Assembly (NCBI GenBank): GCA_026770585.1
Contig: MU646627.1
Coordinates: forward strand, 35,233-45,285
From: Baffinella frigidus
Lineage: Eukaryota > Cryptophyceae > Cryptomonadales > Baffinellaceae
Direction: 5' to 3'
DNA: 10,053 bases
Below, in pieces: positions 1 to 6,600 of the stretch. Made by a program: the position numbers and the translations under genes. The notes below the pieces were generated by a model. It saw nothing but the letters and a program-made list of their open reading frames with translations. It was not told where the DNA came from and did no database searches. How positions within the stretch are numbered: position 1 is the first letter of the stretch; every line of letters starts with the position of its first letter.

Positions 1-250
1 CATTTCACCTTGTGGGGTATTCGTGATTGAAGCTTTTAAACTTCAACCATGGGGTACCATGAGCCTCAAAGGAGGCTGACTTGGGTTCGGTGCATGCGCG
101 AGTGAGATATCCTCTGGATCAACTCAAACATCCCAAGAGAACCGCCCTGTATCCCCTCTTCACGAGCCTCTGCACTGGAGAGCGAAACGCGATCCGAAAG
201 CAAAAATGCTTTCTCTGCAGTCCTTTCTACGGAAGGGCAAGTCGTTGGCA

Positions 251-501
251 TATGTTGGGAGCATTTAAAACCTAAAGGACCTAAAGGATCGTCGCGGTCC
301 AAGGCTGCTGCACGCCGCCGCCGCCACCCCTGTAGCGCAGCTTGTAGGCGATGGTCACTTCACCCGCACCTAGCGGCTCGCGCGGTCGCGCTCCACTTGA
401 TTTTGCTCTGGAAAACCATGGATTTCGAGCCTATGGGTTTCCAATAACTTTCATTCCGCCTATGTTGGGAGCTCGAACAACCGAAAGGACCCAAAGGACA
501 T
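251..501. repeat. Direct repeat pair, about 41 bp, spaced 210 bp
   Basis: Blocks at 251-291 and 461-501 both begin TATGTTGGGAGC and end with AAAGGACC(T/C)(A/C)AAAGGA-type sequence. They align without gaps at an offset of exactly 210 bp, with a diverged centre. On the minus strand both can be read as PLGP(L/F)G...SQH, but no splice borders support an exon. They resemble the local duplications seen elsewhere in the window. Confidence 0.6.
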
Positions 502-572
502 AGAGCGGTTTTTGCATCCGCACAGCGGCCTGAGCCACTGACTGTAGATTAGGATATATGTAGGGGGGGGGA

Positions 573-607
573 CTATGTCCCTACGGATTGCCTACCGTAG
601 GACATAG
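573..607. repeat. Hairpin, about 13-bp stem
   Basis: CTATGTCCCTACGG (573-586) faces CCGTAGGACATAG (595-607) across an 8-nt loop, with one bulged C. The preceding bases hold a run of G. Function unknown; no U-run follows that would suggest a terminator. Confidence 0.6.
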
Positions 608-1600
608 GGTTGATCCACTCGTGAGTTATTCTTTAGAGCTTTTTTTCACGCTCAGGTGCCATGAGAGGGGAACCCACCCGAAAGCGACGCGGGGTACGCC
701 TTTCGCGCGACGACCAGCGCCAACAGCAGGTGCAAGATCAGGCACACCGAAACAATCGAGATGCGTCTCGATTCTTTTCGAACCCGTTTCTCGAACCCGT
801 TTCCACGACCGTCTCGATTCTTCTCGAATCTTCTGCTTGTCAGCTCAAAGTTGCTTTTTAAGAAACGCCCATGTGTTCATCACGCGTTACCTGTACTATA
901 CAAACGCCCCTCTCGAAGTCCGATGTGTGGCACGCGCAAGGGCTAAATGAAATTATCTTCCAACCGCCACAAGTTGATGTGCCCGAGGAATCAAAGATTC
1001 TTTCCCCAAAAGGTAAAAATGTTTGGACTGACAGCAATTCCCGAAATCCTTCCAGCCCTTCCGCGTAGAATCTTGATCCAGGTTTCTCACAAGAACGCGA
1101 GATCGCTCGCCCTTTTTGCTCTGTTGGCAGGAGAATGCCGGTAGGGGAACCCCGACACTGGACCATCTGATGCAAATAGCAGGTTGCTCGTACTGTATCT
1201 GATGAAAAGGGCCCAAATCTGGTCTGTGTTCTTAAGTTCTGGTTTCTTGTAGCCCAGATACCCCTGTACTGGTGCATGAGCAGGTGAAGTGGCGGGGTTC
1301 CCCGCAGCGGGAATCGCCTACCCACACGTGTGCACGCGGCTACACGCTCCCCGTCGGCCCGGCTGTGGGTGCCCGCAACCAAGTCACGTCCCGGCACTTC
1401 ACCACTGATAACTTCGGAGGTCACCTCCCCGTCGCGTGTCATTTGACCCCCCCCGCCACCACCGGAAGCCTTGTCACCTCTCCTATGGAGCCATTCTCTC
1501 AGGCGAGCCTCAGGACCTGTCAGTCGAGGCTCGCAACCTAGCTACGTGGGCAGCTACATCAGCCGGGGGACGCAGATAGGGCCAGCACTAATATACCCGC

Positions 1601-1776
1601 CTCGGGACAGATAGGACTGCCTCGGGACAGATGGGCCCGTCTCGTATGAATTTCGATGTTTACTCCCGAGGGCACGTGCATCCCTTACGGGGCGTACCCT
1701 GAGTACAGTCGAACTAACGGCCCGCGGCGGGCTCGTCCTGGACTAGGTCCTCATACCTCGGGACAGATAAGCCCGC
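1601..1776 (+). repeat. 20-bp minisatellite CTCGGGACAGAT...
   Basis: CTCGGGACAG occurs at 1601 and 1621, a tandem 20-bp step, and again near 1757, followed each time by AT(A/G)(G/A)G or similar and a CCCGC/CTCGG-type tail. Diverged copies in the opposite orientation (CCCGAGG(C/T)GGGCCT(G/A)TCCC) lie at 2293-2338, a 27-bp step. The units therefore flank the two foldback elements as inverted repeats. Confidence 0.65.
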
Positions 1777-1856
1777 CTCGGCTACACGGGTGCCAGCACG
1801 TCCCCCGCATGGCGCTCCAATAAACCCTGCCCAGGGTGGTGCGGGCAGATTCAGTG

Positions 1857-1981
1857 TGTACAGGGGTACCTCGCCCATAAGAAACTGCCCTCCCCCCTAG
1901 GACCACCATAGGGCCCTAGGCATAGTCCTACTGTAGGGTCCTCGGGGGGGGCAGTTTCTATGAGCGAGGTACCCCTGTACA
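1857..1981. mobile_element. Foldback (MITE-like) element, copy 1
   Basis: The two ends are inverted copies of each other over about 45 bp. TGTACAGGGGTACCTCGC opens the left arm and its complement closes the right arm at 1981; the inner arms carry ATAAGAAACTGCCC and GGGCAGTTTCTAT. The short centre contains the palindrome TAGGGCCCTA. No transposase is encoded and no clear target-site duplication was found, beyond TGTACA being itself palindromic. The translated arm (SEVPL / YERGTP style) resembles a motif I associate with algal repeat-derived predicted proteins. That recollection is unverified. Confidence 0.7.
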
Positions 1982-2089
1982 AGCACAACCGCGCACGCGC
2001 CAGGAATCGAGATGGGAGGAGGCTGGGAGGCCTAGGCCATGACGGCACTTCGGAAGGCTGTTGAGGGAGAAGGACGCATGCACCCTTCA

Positions 2090-2203
2090 GGGGTACCTCG
2101 CTCATAAGAAATCGCCTCACCATAGGATCCTACATCAGGCCTATGCCTAGGGCCCTATGGTGGTCTCAGGGAGGCGGGTGATTTCTTATGAGCGAGGTAC
2201 CCC
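2090..2203. mobile_element. Foldback (MITE-like) element, copy 2
   Basis: Arms GGGGTACCTCGCTCATAAGAAATC (read inward from each end) form a second foldback of the same family. The centre CCTATGCCTAGGGCCCTATGGTGG matches the reverse complement of the copy 1 centre, so the two elements are in opposite orientation, separated by about 108 bp of unrelated DNA. Arms of the two copies differ at several sites, which suggests independent insertions or an old inverted duplication rather than a recent event. Confidence 0.7.
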
Positions 2204-2292
2204 ATGTAGAGGCTGTGCTGCGCTGGAGAAGCGAGGCAGCCCCTTCGGTTCTTCAGGTTTTGGTCCCCATCCCCTGTATCAGTCAACTGCTT

Positions 2293-2338
2293 CCCGAGGC
2301 GGGCCTGTCCCAGACCTTTCCCGAGGTGGGCCTATCCC
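2293..2338 (-). repeat. Inverted copies of the 20-bp minisatellite
   Basis: Two units CCCGAGG(C/T)GGGCCT(G/A)TCCC, 27 bp apart, are the reverse complement of the CTCGGGACAG units at 1601-1776. See that entry for layout. Confidence 0.55.
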
Positions 2339-2483
2339 ACGCCACTCGGGCCCATCCAGGCCTACCCATGCAAAATTTGGACCCACCGGCGAGCACCCGA
2401 AGGAACTCGCATACCCACACGAGGCTACCCTTGTGAACAGAATAAATGTCGACTGTAAATGTGTGTAGTAATTTTCATTATGT

Positions 2484-2525
2484 CTGGTCACGAAACCGCC
2501 CGCTTTTCGGGCGCCACGTGACCAG
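2484..2525. repeat. Two-tier hairpin
   Basis: Outer stem CTGGTCACG (2484-2492) pairs with CGTGACCAG (2517-2525). Inside it, CGCCCG (2497-2502) pairs with CGGGCG (2508-2513) over a CTTTT loop. Both stems are perfect. The structure stands alone; no role is assigned. Confidence 0.65.
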
Positions 2526-2648
2526 TTGCTGACTTTTGGCGTGTTTTTTGGCAATAATCCAATAATTGATTTAGGAATCTGTTCACAAGGTCAGCTTCAT
2601 GTCGACTTTTCGTCAGGCCATGTCGGTTCAAATGAAGGTCTGTCTCAC

Positions 2649-2682
2649 CTCGAATCCCGCGGCGCACGAGAGCGTGCGGAAC
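2649..2682 (-). CDS. Candidate exon G, copy 1 (shortened)
   Basis: Fourth and shortest member of the G exon family on the minus strand. It keeps the shared end LSCAAGFE with a textbook donor, GAG|GTGAGA, but the part encoding WPWSRG is missing; a TGCAG acceptor lies at 2683-2684 just before GTTCCG. The frame matches the other copies. No family recognised. It could be a true alternative exon or a decayed copy. Confidence 0.35.
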
Positions 2683-2821
2683 CTGCATAGGAGAAATTAC
2701 ACGGCGGAGGCTAACATTTCACTAGGCCGCCTAATTAACTAAATCGCTGATTACTGCGACTGATTCAGGGGTTTCCCGAGATGAATAGGGTTTAGTGTTG
2801 ATGGATTAGGGGTTCATCGAC

Positions 2822-2875
2822 CTCAAAATCCAGAGCGCACGAGAGCTTTCGGAACTTGCCGCGCGACCACGACCA
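2822..2875 (-). CDS. Candidate exon G, copy 2
   Basis: A 54-bp, 18-codon unit, read on the minus strand as WSWSRGKFRKLSCALDFE, bordered by GAG before the first base and GAG|GTCGAT at the end. It is symmetric (phase 0-0). It has the same length and borders as copies at 3026-3079 and 3197-3250. No domain recognised; the call rests on conserved frame and splice borders. Confidence 0.4.
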
Positions 2876-2893
2876 CTCGATTCGGGTACGATT

Positions 2894-2972
2894 CGGGTAC
2901 GGGTACGAAGGCGCCTTCCGTAGGGCCCTATGGTAGGCACTGCTGTAGGGTGCTACGGAGTACCCGTACCCG
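2894..2972. repeat. Hairpin with 13-bp perfect outer stem
   Basis: CGGGTACGGGTAC (2894-2906) is complementary to GTACCCGTACCCG (2960-2972). Further pairing inside (CCGTAG 2918-2923 with CTACGG 2953-2958, then CCCTA with TAGGG) makes one long interrupted stem. The centre TAGGGCCCTATGGT is shared with the foldback elements near 1.9-2.2 kb, so it may be a diverged relative. Confidence 0.6.
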
Positions 2973-3025
2973 TCTTCATACCCGGGGTCTTCTCCTTCTG
3001 GTATTCTCTAGGGTGTAAGGGTTAC

Positions 3026-3079
3026 CTCGAATCCCGCGGCGCACGAGAGCTCTGGGACCTTTCCACGCGACCACGGCCA
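3026..3079 (-). CDS. Candidate exon G, copy 3
   Basis: 54 bp, read on the minus strand as WPWSRGKVPELSCAAGFE. It is preceded by GATGAG and followed by GAG|GTAACC. Against copy 4 it differs at nine bases, six of them synonymous third positions (Arg, Gly, Ala, Ala, Gly, Phe codons). This is the pattern expected if the minus-strand peptide was under selection. No family recognised. Confidence 0.45.
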
Positions 3080-3196
3080 CTCATCAGTCTATTCAGTCTC
3101 ACCAATCTGCCTCGCCCGGGCCCTTTCCCGCGCCAAAGTTGACGGATTTGTACCACGAACCCAGCATGTCAACTTGAGAATGGTCTGTTAATTGAC

Positions 3197-3250
3197 CTCA
3201 AAGCCTGCAGCGCACGAGAGCTTTCGGAACTTGCCGCGCGACCACGGCCA
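3197..3250 (-). CDS. Candidate exon G, copy 4
   Basis: 54 bp, read on the minus strand as WPWSRGKFRKLSCAAGFE, phase 0-0. GATGAG precedes it and GAG|GTCAAT follows. It lies 171 bp from copy 3; starts of copies are spaced about 170-205 bp. The repeat similarity begins at the acceptor and ends near the donor, which fits exon duplication better than a random satellite. Function unknown. Confidence 0.45.
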
Positions 3251-3379
3251 CTCATCATGTATCCTCTCGTCGTCCTGCCATACAGAGGGGGGAAAGAAGG
3301 GTTTCATAAATTGTCAAAACACGACCGCGACGAGCTGGAAGGCGAGGTGAGACGAGAAATAGTGGCCATAGCACCCCGC

Positions 3380-3480
3380 CACTACCCCTAATGGTGGGTG
3401 GGGGGATACGGATGAAATGTCAGGTTTCGGCCCTGGCAGCCCGTGACTCCCCCTAAGGGTGGGGGGGGGGGATACAGATG
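3380..3480. repeat. Direct repeat pair, about 35 bp
   Basis: 3380-3414 and 3445-3480 share ACT(A/C)CCCCTAA(T/G)GGTGGG followed by a G run and GATAC(G/A)GATG. The G runs differ in length. No coding sense is visible. Confidence 0.6.
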
Positions 3481-3860
3481 GACTGTTTCCCGGATGGCAA
3501 TGGCTCACGTTCCTGGACGTGTGGCGTGTTTCCCGGGCGAGACTTAACTTTACCCGCGCCCGGACTCGGAAGGATATTAAGGGGGTTTCGTCCACCTAAA
3601 GTTTTATGCTATCTTGGGCATTGGTTGATGAAAAGATGGACCTCCCTACCCGTAAGATGACACAGTATTTTCGAACTGTTGTGATGCCATACGTACCAAA
3701 ACGTCTCATTTTGGTAGTTTGAGAGTGTCAGTTGGAAGATAGAACCCCTTCGCCTTCGGGCGCGGTCGTAGAGGACTTGAAAATGAAATTCCCATTTGTG
3801 ACCTGACGTGGCATCAAGACCCTCGCTGGGGGTTGGTGCGTGGATGCTACCACGTGCATT
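3481..3860. other. No gene recognised
   Basis: About 380 bp without a recognisable domain or duplicated exon. It holds a small hairpin at 3694-3716 (TACCAAAA / TTTTGGTA, 7-nt loop). By position it would be intron of the minus-strand gene, if the flanking exon candidates belong to one gene. Confidence 0.45.
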
Positions 3861-3861
3861 C

Positions 3862-3948
3862 GGTTTTGGGTTTCAGGTTTTAGGTTTTAGGTTTTAGGTT
3901 TTAGGGTTTAGGCTTTAGAGTTTAAGTTTTAGGGTTTAGGGTTAAGGG
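3862..3948 (+). repeat. Degenerate telomere-like tract (TTTTAGG/TTTAGGG)
   Basis: A short array of heptamers dominated by TTTTAGG, changing into TTTAGGG and GTTAAGGG. The G-rich strand is on +. It lies between exon candidates at 3197-3250 and 4120-4179. Confidence 0.8.
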
Positions 3949-3960
3949 ATTGCTGTTCGG

Positions 3961-4143
3961 GATGAGGCTCGAAACCTGCACGAGACCGGACTGGCCTTCA
4001 AAGTTGCGTTTGCGGTATTGTAACATTTTGGGGGTTGAAATTTGTACCAGGAATCGACTTGATGACTTTGGAAAGGGATGCAGGGCTAACGCCTTCCCAA
4101 TTAGGGTGAGGCTCGACACCTGTACGAGGCCGGACTGGCTGTG
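3961..4143. repeat. Direct repeat pair around an exon 3' border
   Basis: 3961-4000 and 4105-4143 share GAGGCTCGA(A/C)ACCTG(C/T)ACGAG(A/G)CCGGACTGGC. On the minus strand both read QSGLVQ followed by a possible donor (CAG|GTTTCG and CAG|GTGTCG), with three of five differences synonymous. The second copy is the end of candidate exon H1; the first may be a partial copy. Confidence 0.6.
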
Positions 4144-4179
4144 CGGGACGGCCACACACTCTGCGTCGTGCGTCGACAC
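4120..4179 (-). CDS. Candidate exon H, copy 1
   Basis: 60 bp, phase 0-0, minus strand, peptide VSTHDAECVAVPHSQSGLVQ. It is bordered by GGCAG|GTGTCG and CAG|GTGTCG. It matches copy 2 at V-x-x-HDAE-x-VA. No domain recognised; support is the paired repeat and the splice-like borders. Confidence 0.35.
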
Positions 4180-4355
4180 CTGCCGAGAGAGAGAAAGGCT
4201 CAGGCTAGATACGCACTGAATTGGACGCGACTTGGTGCACTCTCCACGTTGTTGCAGTTCTGACAGATTCACGTGCGGCGCGTTTCTGGTGCAAACCTGG
4301 TACACATCGTGAGAAGCATTTGTCTACTGCACTGCCAGGCCGGAGTTTTTGTTTT

Positions 4356-4443
4356 AGTCAACTCACCAGCGAATGTGTAGTAAAGAAGTACACGTTCTGT
4401 GTACTTCGTTTCTAAAGTTGACATATTTGTGGGTGAATTGACT
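4356..4443. mobile_element. Hairpin/foldback element, about 88 bp
   Basis: Ends AGTCAACTCACC (4356-4367) and GGTGAATTGACT (4432-4443) are inverted repeats with one mismatch. The centre is a perfect hairpin: GAAGTACAC (4385-4393), loop GTTCT, GTGTACTTC (4399-4407). Short terminal inverted repeats plus a self-complementary centre and no coding capacity suggest a MITE-like insertion. Its right end touches the donor side of candidate exon H2. Confidence 0.5.
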
Positions 4444-4511
4444 TTTACAAAATCTGCGCCCTGACAGTCTATTGTGGAACCGGCTACGCTCTCTGCGTCG
4501 TGCACCGCCAC
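4443..4511 (-). CDS. Candidate exon H, copy 2
   Basis: 69 bp, 23 codons, phase 0-0 on the minus strand, beginning VAVHDAESVAGSTI and ending GADFVK. Acceptor CGCAG|GTGGCG, donor AAA|GTCAAT. The donor base lies at the edge of the 4356-4443 hairpin element, so the 3' end may have been reshaped by it. Family unknown. Confidence 0.35.
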
Positions 4512-4621
4512 CTGCGAGGAGCGTTATTCGTGCCTTCAGGGGTCATTGGTGCCGTGAGGGCTTGTTCGTGCCTCAAGAAAAAAAATGAATATTTCAAAAG
4601 ATTGAAAACCCCCGGATGAAC

Positions 4622-4684
4622 TTGGAATGTTGGCTTGGGCACAGACGCGTGCGCGACATATCCCAGTGTCGACTCCTTGGTTGT
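4622..4684 (-). CDS. Candidate exon F, copy A (5'-shortened)
   Basis: 63 bp, 21 codons on the minus strand, TTKESTLGYVAHAS then VPKPTFQ. GTAAG| precedes it and CAA|GTTCAT follows. Against copy B over these 21 codons there are eight base differences, seven of them synonymous, with only Pro/Leu changed. This is the clearest synonymous bias among the duplicated exon candidates. It lacks the LLLASCDHIV start. No family recognised. Confidence 0.5.
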
Positions 4685-4787
4685 CTTACTGTACATTTTC
4701 TTCACTATTCCTATCATGATCCAGCCGTGTAGTACTTTTCGTTGCCAGATACTACTTCCGACGCGAATAACGACACGCCGATCGTCT

Positions 4788-4809
4788 GGGGGGGGGGGGG
4801 GGGGGGGGG
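4788..4809 (+). repeat. Homopolymer G22
   Basis: Twenty-two consecutive G between the two full repeats of the F exon family. It may be wrong in length through sequencing error. It reads as a proline run on the minus strand in an unsupported frame. Confidence 0.9.
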
Positions 4810-4855
4810 TCGCTAAGAGACTATTAAATGGAATTTTGTGTTTTCCCGGAGTGAC

Positions 4856-4948
4856 CTGGAATGTGGGCTTGAGTACAGACGCGTGCGCGACATATCCCAA
4901 TGTAGACTCTTTCGTTGTCACGATGTGGTCACACGACGCGAGAAGCAG
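4856..4948 (-). CDS. Candidate exon F, copy B (full length)
   Basis: 93 bp, 31 codons, phase 0-0, minus strand. The peptide runs LLLASCDHIVTTKESTL, then GYVAHASVLKPTFQ. The acceptor TCAACAG| is preceded by the C-rich complement of a TGTAGGG/TTAGGG tract, a ready polypyrimidine stretch. The donor is CAG|GTCACT. Against copies A and C most differences are synonymous. I do not recognise the family. It would follow the lectin domain by position and share its phase 0. Confidence 0.5.
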
Positions 4949-4961
4949 CTGTTGAGGGAGG

Positions 4962-5107
4962 GGGTGTAGGGTTAGGGTGTAGGGTGTAGGGTGTAGGGTG
5001 TAGGGTGTAGGGTGTAGGGTGTAGGGTGTAGGGTGTAGGGTGTAGGGTGTAGGGCGTAGGGTGTAGGGTATAGGGTGTAGGGTTTAGGGTGTAGGGTGTA
5101 GGGTTTA
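4962..5107 (+). repeat. TGTAGGG heptamer array, about 20 units
   Basis: A nearly pure TGTAGGG array with occasional TTAGGG, CGTAGGG, TATAGGG and TTTAGGG units. Other tracts in the window are mixed or TTTAGGG, so this one was homogenised around a single variant. It fills the space between F exon copies B and C. Confidence 0.9.
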
Positions 5108-5170
5108 TGATTTAGAGTTGAGAGTCGACTGTTTCGTTGTGATGATTTGGTCGCATGCGGCCAGGAGGAG
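5105..5170 (-). CDS. Candidate exon F, copy C (runs to a stop)
   Basis: On the minus strand, acceptor TGCACAG| (downstream of a telomere-like C-rich tract) leads into LLLAACDQIITTKQSTL. It is then diverted into SKS-type codons and TAA at 5105-5107, where the heptamer array begins. Over the 17 homologous codons, 12 differ from copy B and eight of those are synonymous; the rest are conservative (S/A, H/Q, V/I, E/Q). It could be a truncated copy, or an alternative last exon. Confidence 0.4.
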   Translation of the reverse strand, partial: LLLAACDQIITTKQSTLNSKS

Positions 5171-5176
5171 CTGTGC

Positions 5177-5216
5177 AGGGGTTTAGGGTTTAGGGTGTAG
5201 GGTTTGGGGTTTAGGC
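5177..5216 (+). repeat. Short TTTAGGG-like tract
   Basis: About five mixed heptamers (TTTAGGG, TGTAGGG, TTTGGGG). They lie directly upstream, on the minus strand, of the F copy C acceptor. Confidence 0.8.
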
Positions 5217-5299
5217 ATTTGGGTTCCGTAGTCGTAACGGTATAGTCGCATGCCAACAGACGCTGTTTCGGGGACGGGGGTATTTCACGATAGAGCGCC

Positions 5300-5444
5300 T
5301 GCGGGAAAACTTGGCCGATTTCAAAAGAAACTGTTTCAGAAACCGAGAATTTTGTGCCAAGACGTGACATGTAAACGGTCCATCTAAACGATTCTGGTAA
5401 AAATTCTGGAAAATACTCTTGAAAATCGGCCAAGTTTTCCCGCA
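5300..5444. repeat. Perfect 22-bp inverted repeat, 101-nt loop
   Basis: TGCGGGAAAACTTGGCCGAT plus TT (5300-5321) is exactly complementary to 5423-5444. The AT-richer loop contains further short inverted segments. Either transcript strand would fold into a long hairpin. A minus-strand open frame crosses it but also reads through the heptamer array, so I do not call it a gene. Confidence 0.75.
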
Positions 5445-5738
5445 AGTGATCGAGAGCTTCACATGTGAAAACGTTGACATGAGTCGTTGCCCTTGGCACC
5501 GTCAACAGCCGTGGCACTCTCGCATTCGGGTTGCTGGTTTCTGGCTCCGGGTTCCGGGTTTCATTTTCCCTGGCGTGATCACGTCCTCTCGGAAAATTCC
5601 AGAATCTATCCTGATTTATGCTATTAAGGCTGATTTTTATGCCTAAAATAGCGTACCCACCCCCATCTTCGGCGTTGGAAGCCTTAAGAAGCGGGGGACA
5701 GATGATGTCTTGTTCCGAAATCGGGTTCAGGCATATTG

Positions 5739-5895
5739 CCTGGTCAGCCAAGGGCGTCTCATGATTACCGCCGTATCATGGACGGCCTTGGGGGGTTATT
5801 GGCGCCTTAACGGGTTATTCGCGCCGTACGGATTTGGGGTTACATGACCTGGTCAGCCACGGCCGTTTCGTGATCACCGCCGTCCATGATCACGT
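5739..5895 (-). repeat. Duplicated unit (about 45 bp, 109-bp step), exon-like
   Basis: 5739-5785 and 5848-5895 align without gaps. On the minus strand both read TAVI(M/T)(R/K)RPWLT, with Val, Arg and Pro codons differing only at third positions. The lower-coordinate copy ends ACCAG|GC, the other ACCAG|GT. It is possibly another duplicated exon, but the acceptor is unclear and an alternative frame is also open. Confidence 0.5.
5786..5830 (-). repeat. Minisatellite units, inverted orientation
   Basis: GGGGTTATTGGCGCCTTAACGGGTTATTCGCGCC-like sequence here is the reverse complement of the AATAACCC units at 5940-6206. It makes an inverted arrangement around one copy of the 5848-5895 unit. Confidence 0.6.
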
Positions 5896-5939
5896 CCCCA
5901 TTTACGACCTCTCGCCGCGCCTCGAGGTGCACAACCTAC

Positions 5940-6206
5940 TCACGAATAACCCGTTAAGGCACGAATGACCAGTTAAGGCACGAATAACCTGTTAAGGCAC
6001 GAATAACCCTCTCAGACGGTAATAACCCCCTAAAGCACGAACAACCCCCTTTTGCAGGAATAAACCGCTAAGGCACGAAGAACCCCTTGAGTCTTGAATA
6101 ACCCCAAAGCCACGAATAACCTCCCAAGGCACCAATAACCCCCTCAGGCACCAATAACCCGTTAAGACACCACCAACCCTGCAAGGCACCACCAACCCCT
6201 TTACAA
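5940..6206 (+). repeat. 19-20 bp minisatellite, block 1
   Basis: About 13 degenerate units of AAGGCACGAATAACCCCNT type, with GCACCAATAACC and GCACCACCAACC variants. Unit length is 19-20 bp. No coding sense claimed. Confidence 0.85.
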
Positions 6207-6292
6207 ACGCTACCGTGCAGCTATTTCGCGTCTAAATCAAGGTCTCTCTCCTCAAGACGTTTAGGATTTAGGCTGTGGGCTTGAGAGCGGAC

Positions 6293-6352
6293 TTTTGCAC
6301 ATCGCCCCTTGCGAAGGGCGGCAGTCTTAGCGCTCTCGCCCACCACCTCTGC
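6293..6352 (-). CDS. Lectin-tail exon E, copy 2
   Basis: 60 bp, 20 codons, phase 0-0, minus strand, peptide AEVVGESAKTAALRKGRCAK. Same length and borders as copy 1 (6541-6600): AAG| before and AAA|GTCCGC after. Of eleven base differences from copy 1, seven are at third positions and six codons change silently. The AAG acceptor is weaker than the CAG of copy 1. It may be an alternative or decaying exon. Confidence 0.5.
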
Positions 6353-6372
6353 CTTGCATATCTGACCCCTTG

Positions 6373-6512
6373 CGGCACCAATAACCCCCCAAGGCACCAA
6401 TAACCCCTCAAAGGACCAAACATCCCTCAAAGCACCAATAACCCCTCAAAGGACCAAACATCCCTCAAGGCACCAATAACCCCTTAACGCGCCAATAACC
6501 CGCATTGGCATC
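6373..6512 (+). repeat. 19-20 bp minisatellite, block 2
   Basis: Continues block 1 after the E copy 2 exon, with units AAGGCACCAATAACCCCTC and a variant CAAAGGACCAAACATCCCT that alternates with the main type to make a higher-order pair. Confidence 0.85.
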
Positions 6513-6540
6513 AAGAACGGTCGCTCTTCTCAAGGCGGAC

Positions 6541-6600
6541 CTTTGCAAATCGGCGCTCGCGGAGGGCGGCAGTCTCAGCACTCTCCCCCACCACTTCCGC
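6541..6600 (-). CDS. Lectin-tail exon E, copy 1
   Basis: 60 bp, 20 codons, phase 0-0, minus strand, peptide AEVVGESAETAALRERRFAK. Acceptor AAGCAG|GCGGAA, donor AAG|GTCCGC. Joined to exon D it gives ILTICE-AEVVGE, which matches the closing strand of F-type lectin domains (commonly ICEVEV plus G). The following Glu/Arg/Ala-rich residues would leave the domain as a helical linker. Upstream on the minus strand lies a C-rich CACGAAA-type heptamer tract that could serve the acceptor. Confidence 0.6.

Larger units (their letters stand above)
1..1560. other. No gene recognised; short repeats only
   Basis: Open frames occur on both strands here, the longest being a minus-strand frame of 194 codons at 858-1442. 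None has a recognisable domain, the frames overlap each other on opposite strands, and I could not build exons with paired splice signals. What can be seen is a duplicated block (251-291 and 461-501), a hairpin (573-607), and a short run of CTCGATTCT/CTCGAACCCG-like units near 764-833. It may be intergenic DNA or intron beyond the minus-strand gene. A gene cannot be excluded. Confidence 0.5.

Noticed and set aside
27-47. Small palindrome TTGAAG...CTTCAA
   Set aside because: Six-base arms are expected by chance in 10 kb.
858-1442. Minus-strand open frame of 194 codons
   Set aside because: No recognisable domain, no duplicated partner, and overlapping open frames on the other strand. Length alone is weak in GC-rich DNA.
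4484-4921. Minus-strand frame joining both F copies through a proline run
   Set aside because: The link depends on the G22 homopolymer and on reading through probable donors. The two F copies are better seen as separate exons.
4972-5751. Longest single open frame (minus, 259 codons)
   Set aside because: It reads through the TGTAGGG array, which has no stops in its C-rich strand, and across the 22-bp inverted repeat and part of the duplicated 5739 unit. No domain; it conflicts with the better supported frame of exon F copy C.
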